From positions 1 to 24,361 of the forward strand of contig JAFGDF010000123.1 of assembly GCA_016932235.1 (NCBI GenBank): DNA of 24,361 bases, in the 5' to 3' direction. The DNA comes from Deltaproteobacteria bacterium. GTDB taxonomy: Bacteria; Desulfobacterota; DSM-4660; Desulfatiglandales; HGW-15. The notes under the pieces were generated by a model. That model did no database searches and was not told the DNA's origin. It saw nothing but the letters and a program-made list of their open reading frames with translations. Shown piece after piece: positions 12,695-20,993 of this stretch; positions within the stretch are counted from its first letter, which is position 1; each line of letters begins with the position of its first letter. Both the position numbers and the translations under genes were made by a program.

Positions 12695-14926
12695 TTATGT
12701 ATTTAAAGGCAATTCTATAGTGAATCTTGTCCCCCGGGGCAAGTTGTCATGAACCTCTATTGAGCCGTTATGATCACTCACTATAGTATTAACGATTGCC
12801 AACCCTAATCCTGTCCCGTGTTTTTTTGTTGAAAAATAAGGCTCAAACAACCTCATCTTATGATCAGGGGGTATGCCCTTCCCATTATCAGCAACTTCAA
12901 TTTTGACTATCTCAAGATCCTTATCAAATGAAAGATTAATCTCCACTAAACCGTTATCATCCACTGCCGCAACGGCATTGTCCAGGAGATTAATAATCAC
13001 CCGCTTGATCTGCTCTCTATCAACATTTAAAATGGGAATATCCAATGACTCATTAAACTGGACCTGCACATTGTTGTTTGTCTCTTTATATAGTCCTGCA
13101 GCTTCCTTTATTATCTTATTGATGTCATCCGGTTCCGGATTTGATGTGGGCATACGGGCATAACTTGAAAATTCATTTACAAGACGTTTCAAACCTTCTG
13201 CCTGACTAATAATCATATCAGTGCACTCTAAAAAGACCTTCCTGTCCTCTGTGTTCGATTTATCTCCATAACGTTTCTTTAGCCTTTGCGCGGATAGCTG
13301 TATGGGTGTAAGAGGATTCTTGACTTCATGGGCTATACGTCTTGCAACTTCACGCCACGCCGCCATTCTTTGAGCCTTCTCAATTTCGCTCAGATCTTCA
13401 AGAACCGTAACGAGTCCAACATAATCTTTGCGATCATCATAAAGCGCATTTATTGAGACAAGGAGGGGCAAGGTTCTGCTATATGTTGAAAGTCTTATCT
13501 GTCTTTCCATAAACCCCTTTCGATGACGTGTCCTGTCAATTAAAAATTCGTTTATGACATTAAGGAGCTCCGTCCTCATAACTTCTTTGTAGCTCTTTCC
13601 CAGGACCTCAGACGCCCTTATATCCAGCATCTTCTCTGCGGACTTATTGATTGTAAGTATTTTCCCTTCCGCATCCACAGAAAAAACCCCTGCGGCTATA
13701 TTGGTCAGGACCGTTTCCATATAAAGTCTTCTTTTTTCAATTTCGATATTGATCTTTATCAGTTCTTTATTTGTCTCCTCCAGCTGTTTCTTGCTGTTTT
13801 TCAGGTCAAGGGTCATTCTGTTGAATGAATTTACCAGGTCTCCAATCTCATCTTTTGCTTCCAGGTCGATAAAAAAATCATAGTCGCCCGAAGCGATTCG
13901 ATCCGTGCCTTCGGCCAGTTCCTGAATAGGCACGGTAATACCCTTGGAAAGGAAAAAGCCAAACCAGACCGAAGAAAATATTATCAGCAAAGTGACGATG
14001 GACAGGGTAATCATGTGGCTGAGCTTGATGGGTTTTTTAAGCATCTTAAACTGTTTATATTCTTCAAGGCCTCTTGATACCGTATTCAGACGCGTGACAT
14101 AATACCCGGGGATAAATTTCTCAAGGACAATCAATCCCACGACTGCCTTCGATTCGGTTCTGGAAAAGATCGGCACAATCCCACTGACAAGATTACCGTG
14201 ACGCGAGGATTGAATTTCCTTAAAGTCAGTGCCTTCAGCATAGCTTTTCTCCAGCAATTCCATGGAGGGCTCATCAAAGGAGCTAACATCTATCCTGTCG
14301 TCGGTTGATATCGCGCGTAGTTTTAATTTATTTGAGTAGACCATTATTGATGCGAGCCTATACTCAGTTCTTTTCTCATTAATAAACTTTTCCAGATCGT
14401 CTTTTGATTTAACGAGCATATACCCATGGTAGGTAATAAGCCTGCTGAGGTTGTTGGCGGAAGACAGAATCTCGTCGCTCATCTGTTGATAATAATCATT
14501 CCCGACTTCCAGGGAGTTCTTCAGGGATTTTTCTATCGGGAGATTGAACCAGTATTCTATAGACGCTGAAATAAACTGCACTGATACAAAAAAAAGGATG
14601 CTTGTCGGAAGTAGAGAAAGAGTAATAAAGGCGACGACAAGTTTTGTCCTCAACCTTGCACCCATGATATTTTTCTTTCTTTCAAAGAGGAGTTTAACAA
14701 GGTTTCGCATAGTAAGAAAAAGAAGAAGCAGCAAAAGAATAACGTTTATATTAATTAGGACAAAAATGAGGATACTGTTAGAAATGGGAAGATTGAGACC
14801 CAGGTCAAACACCATTGATCCCAGATAGGAAAGCAGAAAGATAACAACGATAAGCACCGCAATAATATAGCGCTCTCGGCGTTGCCTTTTCATGTCCTGC
14901 TTTTCTGCTTTGACGTAGTCTGTCAT
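12695..14926 (-). CDS. NtrY-type membrane sensor histidine kinase
   Basis: A 743-residue two-component sensor kinase. There are two membrane helices near the N-terminus (about 20-40 and 50-73), another at about 97-120, a periplasmic/extracytoplasmic region to about 300, and a fourth helix (about 304-327). These are followed by HAMP (about 330-380), PAS (about 405-515) and HisKA with RRIAHEVKNPLTPIQLSAQR (His533), the NtrY form of the H-box. The ATPase domain has N-box NLLDNAVAAV, G1 DNGKGIPP and G2 GTGLGLAI. The ATG at 14926 was preferred to a TTG three codons upstream; neither has a strong ribosome site. No NtrX-like response regulator is next to it, which is unusual. It heads the waaA-lpxK operon, so an envelope-linked role is possible but unproven. 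Confidence 0.88.
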   Translation of the reverse strand: MTDYVKAEKQDMKRQRRERYIIAVLIVVIFLLSYLGSMVFDLGLNLPISNSILIFVLININVILLLLLLFLTMRNLVKLLFERKKNIMGARLRTKLVVAFITLSLLPTSILFFVSVQFISASIEYWFNLPIEKSLKNSLEVGNDYYQQMSDEILSSANNLSRLITYHGYMLVKSKDDLEKFINEKRTEYRLASIMVYSNKLKLRAISTDDRIDVSSFDEPSMELLEKSYAEGTDFKEIQSSRHGNLVSGIVPIFSRTESKAVVGLIVLEKFIPGYYVTRLNTVSRGLEEYKQFKMLKKPIKLSHMITLSIVTLLIIFSSVWFGFFLSKGITVPIQELAEGTDRIASGDYDFFIDLEAKDEIGDLVNSFNRMTLDLKNSKKQLEETNKELIKINIEIEKRRLYMETVLTNIAAGVFSVDAEGKILTINKSAEKMLDIRASEVLGKSYKEVMRTELLNVINEFLIDRTRHRKGFMERQIRLSTYSRTLPLLVSINALYDDRKDYVGLVTVLEDLSEIEKAQRMAAWREVARRIAHEVKNPLTPIQLSAQRLKKRYGDKSNTEDRKVFLECTDMIISQAEGLKRLVNEFSSYARMPTSNPEPDDINKIIKEAAGLYKETNNNVQVQFNESLDIPILNVDREQIKRVIINLLDNAVAAVDDNGLVEINLSFDKDLEIVKIEVADNGKGIPPDHKMRLFEPYFSTKKHGTGLGLAIVNTIVSDHNGSIEVHDNLPRGTRFTIELPLNT

Positions 14927-15020
14927 AGCGGTCAAGTTAATACTTTTAAAATCGGCACCAAAATTGAACGATAGTCCTATTATGTTTTTAAGAGTAATGT
15001 CTCATGTCATTAACCATGGG

Positions 15021-15056
15021 AAAAAACCCACCAGGCGGGACTTATGTCGGCGGGTT
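15021..15056 (-). terminator. Intrinsic terminator downstream of lpxC
   Basis: On the minus strand AACCCGCC pairs with GGTGGGTT (one G-T pair) around a loop and is followed by six T. It should separate the lpxC transcript from the ntrY-like operon, which would then need its own promoter between about 14930 and 15015. Confidence 0.7.
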
Positions 15057-15154
15057 TTCAATATAGTCTTACTTTCCCCGGATTATGATAACCAAGAGAA
15101 GAATTAATTGCAATATCTATTGGATGGAAATAATGGCCGGGATTTCAGCAGAAG

Positions 15155-15226
15155 TAGTAGCCTTTCGGAATTTGTCCGAAATGCTCCTAACCAGCAGTCT
15201 GTCAGACAAATTCCGACAGGCTACTA
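15155..15226. repeat. 72-bp inverted-repeat element (MITE-like) abutting the lpxC stop codon
   Basis: The left arm TAGTAGCCTTTCGGAATTTG (15155-15174, continuing TCC) and the complement of the right arm, TAGTAGCCTGTCGGAATTTG (15226-15207), match at 21 of 22 positions over the full arms. The outermost bases TAG on the right form the lpxC stop codon. The arms contain the CGGA-ATTTG-TCCG palindrome. It carries no gene. A small non-autonomous element or REP-like pair is the simplest reading. Confidence 0.65.
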
Positions 15227-16159
15227 GGCCGAAATTGGAATCTGTTCGAGCGGGCCGAAGACAGGAACTTTTATGCTGTTCAATAAATCTTCTTTCTCTT
15301 CTTCGGGAATTATTTTTTCCCAACACTTTTTATTTGCCATGAGCTTTTTAATCATGGAGTGATTTAGCGAGTGGCCGGATTTCTGGATTTCAAACTTACC
15401 GATTATCGGTATCCCAACAACTGCCAGGTCTCCAATGAAATCCAGTATCTTATGTCTAACAAACTCATTCTTATATCGAAGACCGTCTTCATTAAGGATC
15501 CTAAAATCATCAATAACAATGGCGTTGTCGAGTGACCCTCCCATTGCGAGACCGGCTTGCCTCAACGATTTAATATCATTAAGGAATCCAAATGTCCGGG
15601 CCCGGCTGATCTCATTTATGAATTCCTTGGCTGAAAATCTCAGATCATATTTCTGGTTTCTGAGTAATGGGTGGTAGAAATCTATGGTAAAGGATATCTT
15701 GAGTTCTTTTGAAGGGTATATATTGATGGATCGATTCCCATCATTTATTTTAATAGGTTTTTTAATAATAATAAATTGCTTGGATTTTTTTTGTTCTTTG
15801 ATCCCCACGCTTTTTATCAGGAAGATAAAAGGAGCTGAACTTCCATCCATGATAGGAATTTCCGGTCCATCAATTTCCACTCGGGCGTTGTCGATTCCCA
15901 ATCCAAAAAATGCGGCCATAAGGTGTTCGATGGTAGAAACCTTGCAGCCATTAAGACCTATGGTCGTGGACATATTAGTGTCAACCACGTTTTTCCAATT
16001 AGCCCTAATACTTCGATAACCTGACAGATCCTTTCTGTGGAAACGTATCCCGCTGTCTGGGGGTGCCGGTTTAATTGTTAATTTAACTTTTTTCCCGGAG
16101 TGAAGACCAATTCCCGTACAGCTTACATCATCCACTACCGTATGTTGCTTATAAGGCAA
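15224..16159 (-). CDS. lpxC: UDP-3-O-acyl-N-acetylglucosamine deacetylase
   Basis: A 311-residue zinc deacetylase, the committed step of lipid A synthesis in the cytosol. Zinc ligands are His79 in STIEHLMAAFFGLGIDNARV and His236 and Asp240 in HKILDFIGDL; the catalytic His263 is in SGHSLNHS. DGPEIPIMDGSSAPF is also invariant in the family. The length matches Escherichia coli LpxC (305). I chose the TTG at 16159 because AAGGAG lies six bases upstream and the protein then begins MPYKQHTVVDDVSCTGIGLH, as in homologues; an upstream TTG at 16189 has no ribosome site. The stop TAG lies in the tip of an inverted-repeat element. A sigma-54-like promoter precedes it. Confidence 0.95.
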   Translation of the reverse strand: MPYKQHTVVDDVSCTGIGLHSGKKVKLTIKPAPPDSGIRFHRKDLSGYRSIRANWKNVVDTNMSTTIGLNGCKVSTIEHLMAAFFGLGIDNARVEIDGPEIPIMDGSSAPFIFLIKSVGIKEQKKSKQFIIIKKPIKINDGNRSINIYPSKELKISFTIDFYHPLLRNQKYDLRFSAKEFINEISRARTFGFLNDIKSLRQAGLAMGGSLDNAIVIDDFRILNEDGLRYKNEFVRHKILDFIGDLAVVGIPIIGKFEIQKSGHSLNHSMIKKLMANKKCWEKIIPEEEKEDLLNSIKVPVFGPLEQIPISA

Positions 16160-16203
16160 AACAGGCTCCTTTTTTAATAAAATAATCAATCACTAAGACC
16201 TTC

Positions 16204-16219
16204 AGCAATTATTATGCCA
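16204..16219 (-). promoter_or_regulatory. Candidate sigma-54 promoter for lpxC
   Basis: On the minus strand TGGCATAATAATTGCT fits TGGCAYR-N4-TTGCW at every fixed position, with the GG and GC doublets at the right spacing. A start about 12 bases downstream would give a leader of about 34 bases that includes the lpxC ribosome site. No enhancer-binding site was identified. Confidence 0.5.
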
Positions 16220-16394
16220 AAATTGCGAGGCAAGAAAATTAAAAAGTGTATAGTCCTAATTGCCTGTTATGATTAATTTTATCTAAAACAAAACAGTTTC
16301 TTAATTGAATGCCCGATTTTGTTATGAGGCATCGTGTGGCAAAAAAAACACAGTAACAGGATAAATTTATCAACATTATCCAATTAAATTTTTC

Positions 16395-16423
16395 TTGTTT
16401 CACAAAATGTTACCATATAGTAT
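16395..16423 (+). promoter_or_regulatory. Sigma-70-like promoter for mltA
   Basis: TTGTTT (16395-16400), a 17-base spacer and TAGTAT (16418-16423). The rest of the AT-rich gap 16160-16476 shows no further gene. Confidence 0.45.
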
Positions 16424-16476
16424 AAAAATCGACAGAATTCAATGGGTCAACCATATTTATTTGATTCTGGAAGATA

Positions 16477-17706
16477 ATGATAAATTTCTGTACAAAGATA
16501 TCCCAATTACTGAAATTACTGATTTTATCCATTTCCATTTCATATTTTCTGGTGTTATCAGGGTGTTATCCAGTCCTGCGAGAAGAATGTATAACGCCGC
16601 AGCAGGCACTTGGCCGAGTTAAATATCTCTACCCGAAATTCCAGGATGATATGGGTTTTGAATTGCTCGCACAGGCGGTGAACCGAAATCTTGAATATTT
16701 AAACAGGCTGGATCCGGAATATCTTTTTAATTACGGAACGGATGAGATCACCTGCAAACAGGTAAAGGAAAGCTATGAGCTGTTTCTTCAAATAATTTCA
16801 AAAAATCCGGATCCTGAAGAGTTATCAAAAAAGATTCGCAAGTTTTTCAATATATACCGAGCAGCAGGTAGAATCGGAAATAATAAAACACTATTTACAG
16901 GCTATTTTGAGCCGACATTTGAAGGAAGCCTTTCCCCTGACGGGGAATACAGGTACCCTTTATATAAAAAACCCGATGATCTTATCAGGATAGACCTTTC
17001 CTCCTTTGACAGCAAATATAAAGGTCAGAGTATTATCGCGAGAATTGATGGAAACGAGGTAGTACCCTATTATACCAGGAAGCAGATTGAAAAGGATAAA
17101 GTTCTCAGGGGAAGGGGGCTTGAAATCGCCTGGTTAAAAGATCCTGTTGATGTCGCATTTCTCCAGATCCAGGGGTCGGGAAGGATAAGATTAAGGAATG
17201 AGGAAATGATGTCAGTCGGGTATCATGCTTCTAATGGAATGAGATATAAAAGTATCGGCCGGTATATGATCAACAGGGGATTCCTGAAAAGCGAAGATGT
17301 ATCCATGCAGGGGATCAGAGAATATCTTTCGATCCATCCGGAGATAATCGATGAGGTCTTGAATTATAACCCTTCCTATGTCTTTTTCCGACGGAGGGAA
17401 AAAGGTCCTCACGGAAATATAAATGTCATCCTGACTCCCGGCAGGTCCATTGCTCTAAACTTGGCGCTTTTCCCAAAAGGGTCATTATGTTTCATATCAT
17501 GTGTCAAACCTGTAGTGGACAGCAAGGGCAAGATAGAAAAATGGACTGATTTTTCCCGGTTTGTATTAAATCAGGATACAGGAGGAGCTATTACCGGTGC
17601 GGGCAGGGCGGATATTTACTGGGGAAATGATGATTATGCTGAACTGGCGGCAGGCAATCTGAAACATGAGGGTGAATTATATGTGCTCGCCCCTAAAATC
17701 TATTAA
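16477..17706 (+). CDS. mltA: Membrane-bound lytic murein transglycosylase A family lipoprotein
   Basis: A 409-residue lipoprotein that cleaves the glycan strands of peptidoglycan with 1,6-anhydro product formation, acting in the periplasm. The N-terminus has basic residues, a hydrophobic helix and the lipobox VLSGC (Cys30). MltA motifs are GYFEPTFEGS, AWLKDPVDVAFLQIQGSGRI and, in the 3D domain, QDTGGAITGAGRADIYWG with the invariant Asp residues (Asp367 and Asp379). The size fits MltA. The ATG at 16477 follows GGAAGA. It is divergent from lpxC and convergent with glyS, and ends just before a perfect palindromic hairpin. Confidence 0.93.
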   Translation: MINFCTKISQLLKLLILSISISYFLVLSGCYPVLREECITPQQALGRVKYLYPKFQDDMGFELLAQAVNRNLEYLNRLDPEYLFNYGTDEITCKQVKESYELFLQIISKNPDPEELSKKIRKFFNIYRAAGRIGNNKTLFTGYFEPTFEGSLSPDGEYRYPLYKKPDDLIRIDLSSFDSKYKGQSIIARIDGNEVVPYYTRKQIEKDKVLRGRGLEIAWLKDPVDVAFLQIQGSGRIRLRNEEMMSVGYHASNGMRYKSIGRYMINRGFLKSEDVSMQGIREYLSIHPEIIDEVLNYNPSYVFFRRREKGPHGNINVILTPGRSIALNLALFPKGSLCFISCVKPVVDSKGKIEKWTDFSRFVLNQDTGGAITGAGRADIYWGNDDYAELAAGNLKHEGELYVLAPKIY

Positions 17707-17717
17707 TTAAGATTATT

Positions 17718-17744
17718 AGTTTATCGGACAGGGTCCGATAAACT
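17718..17744. terminator. Perfect palindromic hairpin between mltA and glyS
   Basis: AGTTTATCGGAC and GTCCGATAAACT are exact complements around AGG. It separates convergent genes and overlaps the glyS stop codon. It probably ends both transcripts and has the CGGAC-N3-GTCCG core of the window's palindrome family. Confidence 0.75.
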
Positions 17745-19821
17745 AGATGGAAAAACATGAAAAATCGGCCAGGTTCAGGAAAAAGCGAGAGAGGTTCTGG
17801 AGTATCCCGACTCTGTTCTCCTTTAACCTCGCGTTTTCCTTTGTGAGTACCTCAACTGAATCAAAAAAGTTGTCCACGCTTTTCCTTAAACCAGCCATAA
17901 GGTTCAAGGCCTCGAAATACCGCCTTTCCTCAATCAGTTTATATACATCGCTTCTTATATTTTGATAGGCATTCCACAAGCCTGTTTCAGAATCATCAAT
18001 AAATAATAGAGGATCAACTGGCGGAGATTCAGCTTGATTTTTCAAAATATTTGATACCCTTTTAAAAGTAAGCGCAAGTGACTCAAACTCTGAAGATTCG
18101 AGAGAAAATCTTTTAAGATGATCGATCCTGGAACGGAGTTGATCTATATTGTCAAAGTCAGCGCTGATTACCGCTTCAATAAGATCTGACTCATATCCCG
18201 ACCTGAGCATCATATTTTTGTATCTTTCCCTGAAGAAACTAAGGACCTTCTGATATATCTTTTCTCCGTCAAACTCAATTCCCCTTCTCAGGATATCAAG
18301 CGATTCAGATATAAGATCTTTAAGAGAGATATAACAGCCTATATTTTCAAGGATTCTGATGATTGCGAGGGCATGCCGTCGAAGAGCAAAGGGATCGGCC
18401 GCACCAGACGGTTCCTGCCCGATGGCGAAACATCCTGAAATTGTGTCCATTCGATCAGCTAAGCCCACAATGGCACCAATAATCGAATCCGGCAATTCAT
18501 CATCCGCCCTGGCCGGCAGATAATGTTCACGAATCGCGGTACAGACCTCTTCCGGATGACCATCCAGGCGGGAATATTCCTCCCCCATTACACCCTGCAG
18601 GGTGGGAAATTCAGTTACCATTTCCGTGATAAGGTCACACTTGCATAATCTCGCCGCAAGCCTGACGTGTTCACATCTTTCGGGCGCTATTTTTACCGCA
18701 AGATGATGCGCCAAAGCAGTGAAACGATCAATTTTGGCATAGGAACTACCAAGCTTGTCCTGGTATATGACGTTTTTAAGTCCTTCAAGCCTGTCTTGTA
18801 AACGAATTTTCCTGTCTTCCTGGAAAAAGAAGGCGGCGTCAGACAACCTTGCCCTGAGAACCTTTTCGTGCCCTTTGCGAACGATTGAGACATCACTGGC
18901 CAATGTATTGTTGACGGCAACGAAATTTGGCATCAACCTGCCGTCCTGGTCCCGTACCGCAAAATATTTTTGATGCTTTTTCATAACTGTAATCAGTACG
19001 GGATCAGGGAGATCAAGAAATGAGACATCAAAATTTCCACAGACGGCGGAGGGATATTCCACCAGATTGGTAACAGTAGTCAGAAGTTCGGGATCCCTCA
19101 CCACGATTCCGGAGACCTTGGCTGCTTCATCTGTTACGCATCTTTCAACTTCAGAGGCCCTCTGCTGAATATCAACAATGATAAAATTTTCTTTCATTTT
19201 TTTAAAATAATCATCAACTCCGACCACCTCCATAGATTTAGGCGACATGAAGCGGTGCCCCATTGTCCTGTTTCCGCTTTTGACTCCGGCCAGATCAAAC
19301 GGTAGTACCATATCTCCCAGTAAGGCCAGGATCCAATGAATAGGCCTGACAAAGGGGAACCCGATATCGCCCCATCTCATGGACTTGGGCCAGGGAATTT
19401 CGGAAATTATGGCGGGCATAATCGATGAAAGCACGTCCGCTGATGGCTTTCCCAAGATCTTGCGGCGTACATGCAGGTACTCACCTTTCGGTGTTTCTAT
19501 GCACTGAAGATCTTCAACTGAAATAAGATTCTTTCTGGCGAAACCCAAGGCCGCGTTCGTGGGATTACCGTCCTTGTCATAGGCGGCTCTTTTGGGAGGG
19601 CCTGTTATCTCCTGGATCATATCCTCCTGTTTTTCCGGGAGCCCTTCTACAACCAAAACCAGTCTTCTGGGAGTTCCGGATGTCATGATATCTCCGGTTT
19701 GAGGTATCCCATTTTCTTTAAGACGGGATTCCGCTATCTGTTTCAGTTCTCTTAAGCCATTTTCGAGATAGTCGGAGGGTATCTCTTCAGTTCCTATTTC
19801 TAACAATAGATCTTTTGACAT
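17743..19821 (-). CDS. glyS: Glycyl-tRNA synthetase beta subunit
   Basis: A 692-residue tRNA-binding subunit of the bacterial alpha2beta2 glycyl-tRNA synthetase, which charges tRNA-Gly in the cytosol. It begins MSKDLLLEIGTEEIPSDYLE, the classic GlyS start. Further family marks are GNRTMGHRFMSPKSMEV, MKKHQKYFAVRDQDGRLMPN, FFQEDRKIRLQDRLEGLKNV, an HD-like region around ARLCKCDLITEMVTEFPTLQ, and DPFALRRHALAIIRI. The ATG at 19821 has AAGGTG upstream. It lies 72 bases behind glyQ with a palindromic hairpin between. The C-terminus (NLADFSCFSI) ends in the next hairpin. Confidence 0.95.
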   Translation of the reverse strand: MSKDLLLEIGTEEIPSDYLENGLRELKQIAESRLKENGIPQTGDIMTSGTPRRLVLVVEGLPEKQEDMIQEITGPPKRAAYDKDGNPTNAALGFARKNLISVEDLQCIETPKGEYLHVRRKILGKPSADVLSSIMPAIISEIPWPKSMRWGDIGFPFVRPIHWILALLGDMVLPFDLAGVKSGNRTMGHRFMSPKSMEVVGVDDYFKKMKENFIIVDIQQRASEVERCVTDEAAKVSGIVVRDPELLTTVTNLVEYPSAVCGNFDVSFLDLPDPVLITVMKKHQKYFAVRDQDGRLMPNFVAVNNTLASDVSIVRKGHEKVLRARLSDAAFFFQEDRKIRLQDRLEGLKNVIYQDKLGSSYAKIDRFTALAHHLAVKIAPERCEHVRLAARLCKCDLITEMVTEFPTLQGVMGEEYSRLDGHPEEVCTAIREHYLPARADDELPDSIIGAIVGLADRMDTISGCFAIGQEPSGAADPFALRRHALAIIRILENIGCYISLKDLISESLDILRRGIEFDGEKIYQKVLSFFRERYKNMMLRSGYESDLIEAVISADFDNIDQLRSRIDHLKRFSLESSEFESLALTFKRVSNILKNQAESPPVDPLLFIDDSETGLWNAYQNIRSDVYKLIEERRYFEALNLMAGLRKSVDNFFDSVEVLTKENARLKENRVGILQNLSRFFLNLADFSCFSI

Positions 19822-19837
19822 GAAAACACCTTATATC

Positions 19838-19870
19838 AGGAGGATCTCGGACAAAGTTCGATATCTTCCT
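19838..19870. repeat. Palindromic hairpin inside the glyQ-glyS operon
   Basis: AGGAGGATCTCGGAC and GTTCGATATCTTCCT fold around AAA with a few mismatches and wobble pairs. It has the CGGAC-AAA-GTYCG core of the window's palindrome family but no T-tract, so it is more likely an RNA processing or stability element, or a REP-like copy, than a terminator. Confidence 0.55.
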
Positions 19871-19893
19871 GGCAATATTTCTTTAATTTAATT

Positions 19894-20766
19894 TCAAAAA
19901 ACCTTCAGAAGAGGATAATCCATCTCTTCCCTCTGGGAAAGGTAGTTTTTAGCGGCCTTTCTCGCCAGTGTCCTTATCCGGTCAATATATTTTGTCCTTT
20001 CGCTTACGCTGATGGAACCTCTGGCCTCAAGGATATTGAATGTATGCGAACATTTGAGGCAGTAATCATAGGCAGGAAGAACGATTCCCTGATCACTTAA
20101 CCTCAATGATTCATTTTCATACATTTCAAATATCTTAAGAAGCATATCTACGTCCGCCTGCTCAAAACTATAGACCGATAGCTCCCATTCCCCTTTTTTG
20201 TGGACATCGCCGTACGTGATTATATCGTTCCATTTAAGGTCATACACGCTTTCTTTTTCCTGGAGGTACATGGCTATTCTTTCAAGACCGTAGGTTATCT
20301 CCACGGATATGGGATCAAGCCTTATGCTTCCGGCCTGTTGAAAATAGGTAAATTGAGTGATTTCCATTCCATCAAGCCACACTTCCCATCCGAGACCGGA
20401 AGCTCCCAGTGTAGGGGATTCCCAGTCATCCTCAACAAACCTGATATCATGATCCATGGGGTCCAGACCGAGATTTTTCAGGCTTTCCAGATATATATCC
20501 TGAACATCGATCGGTGAGGGTTTTATTATAACCTGATACTGGTAGTAATGACCAAGACGGTTGGGATTTTCGCCGTACCTTCCGTCCGTCGGGCGTCTTG
20601 ACGGCTCCACGTAGGCCACGGCCCATGGTTCCGGGCCCAGAACCCTTAATAACGTCGCAGGATTAAATGTCCCGGCGCCCACCTCAAGATCATAGGGCTG
20701 CTGAATGAGACATCCCCTGTCAGCCCAGTATCTCTCCAGCCTTAGGATGAGTTCCTGGAATGTCAT
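19894..20766 (-). CDS. glyQ: Glycyl-tRNA synthetase alpha subunit
   Basis: A 290-residue class II catalytic subunit that activates glycine and pairs with GlyS. It begins [20 protein letters not shown] and carries [40 protein letters not shown] and [12 protein letters not shown], nearly invariant in GlyQ. The motif 3-like [14 protein letters not shown] is present. I chose the ATG at 20766 because GGAGG lies five bases upstream; an ATG four codons further up would put this site inside the gene. A sigma-70-like promoter lies at 20800-20828. No T-box leader was found. Confidence 0.96.
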   Translation of the reverse strand: MTFQELILRLERYWADRGCLIQQPYDLEVGAGTFNPATLLRVLGPEPWAVAYVEPSRRPTDGRYGENPNRLGHYYQYQVIIKPSPIDVQDIYLESLKNLGLDPMDHDIRFVEDDWESPTLGASGLGWEVWLDGMEITQFTYFQQAGSIRLDPISVEITYGLERIAMYLQEKESVYDLKWNDIITYGDVHKKGEWELSVYSFEQADVDMLLKIFEMYENESLRLSDQGIVLPAYDYCLKCSHTFNILEARGSISVSERTKYIDRIRTLARKAAKNYLSQREEMDYPLLKVF

Positions 20767-20799
20767 TGACCCCTCCATAAAAGATATTCAAGGCCTGGC

Positions 20800-20828
20800 A
20801 AGTTATCACTTGGAAAAATTCATGTCAA
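20800..20828 (-). promoter_or_regulatory. Sigma-70-like promoter for glyQ-glyS
   Basis: On the minus strand TTGACA (20828-20823), a 17-base spacer and TAACTT (20805-20800), about 34 bases before the glyQ start. Confidence 0.6.
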
Positions 20829-20861
20829 GAAACATGAAGGGGTCAAAGCTTGATCTGTGGA

Positions 20862-20993
20862 TCAATGAAATCTCTTTTTCTTTGTTTTGCATAGAGCTAC
20901 CATCTTATCTAAGACGGCGCCTCTCGGTGATATGTCCAGTATCCGGGACAAGCGACCTCGGCCGAGCGCCATTAAGAGCATTTTTTTATTCAT
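20862..20993 (-). CDS. Small hypothetical ORF coupled to the MFS transporter
   Basis: A 43-codon frame starting MNKKMLLMALGRGRLSRILD and ending in a basic tail (CKTKKKRFH). GGAGG lies five bases before its ATG, which overlaps the transporter stop as ATGA, so translation is plausible. Its end runs up to the glyQS promoter region. I recognise no family. It may be a real small basic protein or the 5' stump of a deleted gene. Confidence 0.35.
   Translation of the reverse strand: MNKKMLLMALGRGRLSRILDISPRGAVLDKMVALCKTKKKRFH

Noticed and set aside
20767..20990. T-box leader for glyQ-glyS
   Set aside because: No specifier stem or T-box consensus (AGGGTGG-type) and no terminator were found; a plain promoter explains the region.
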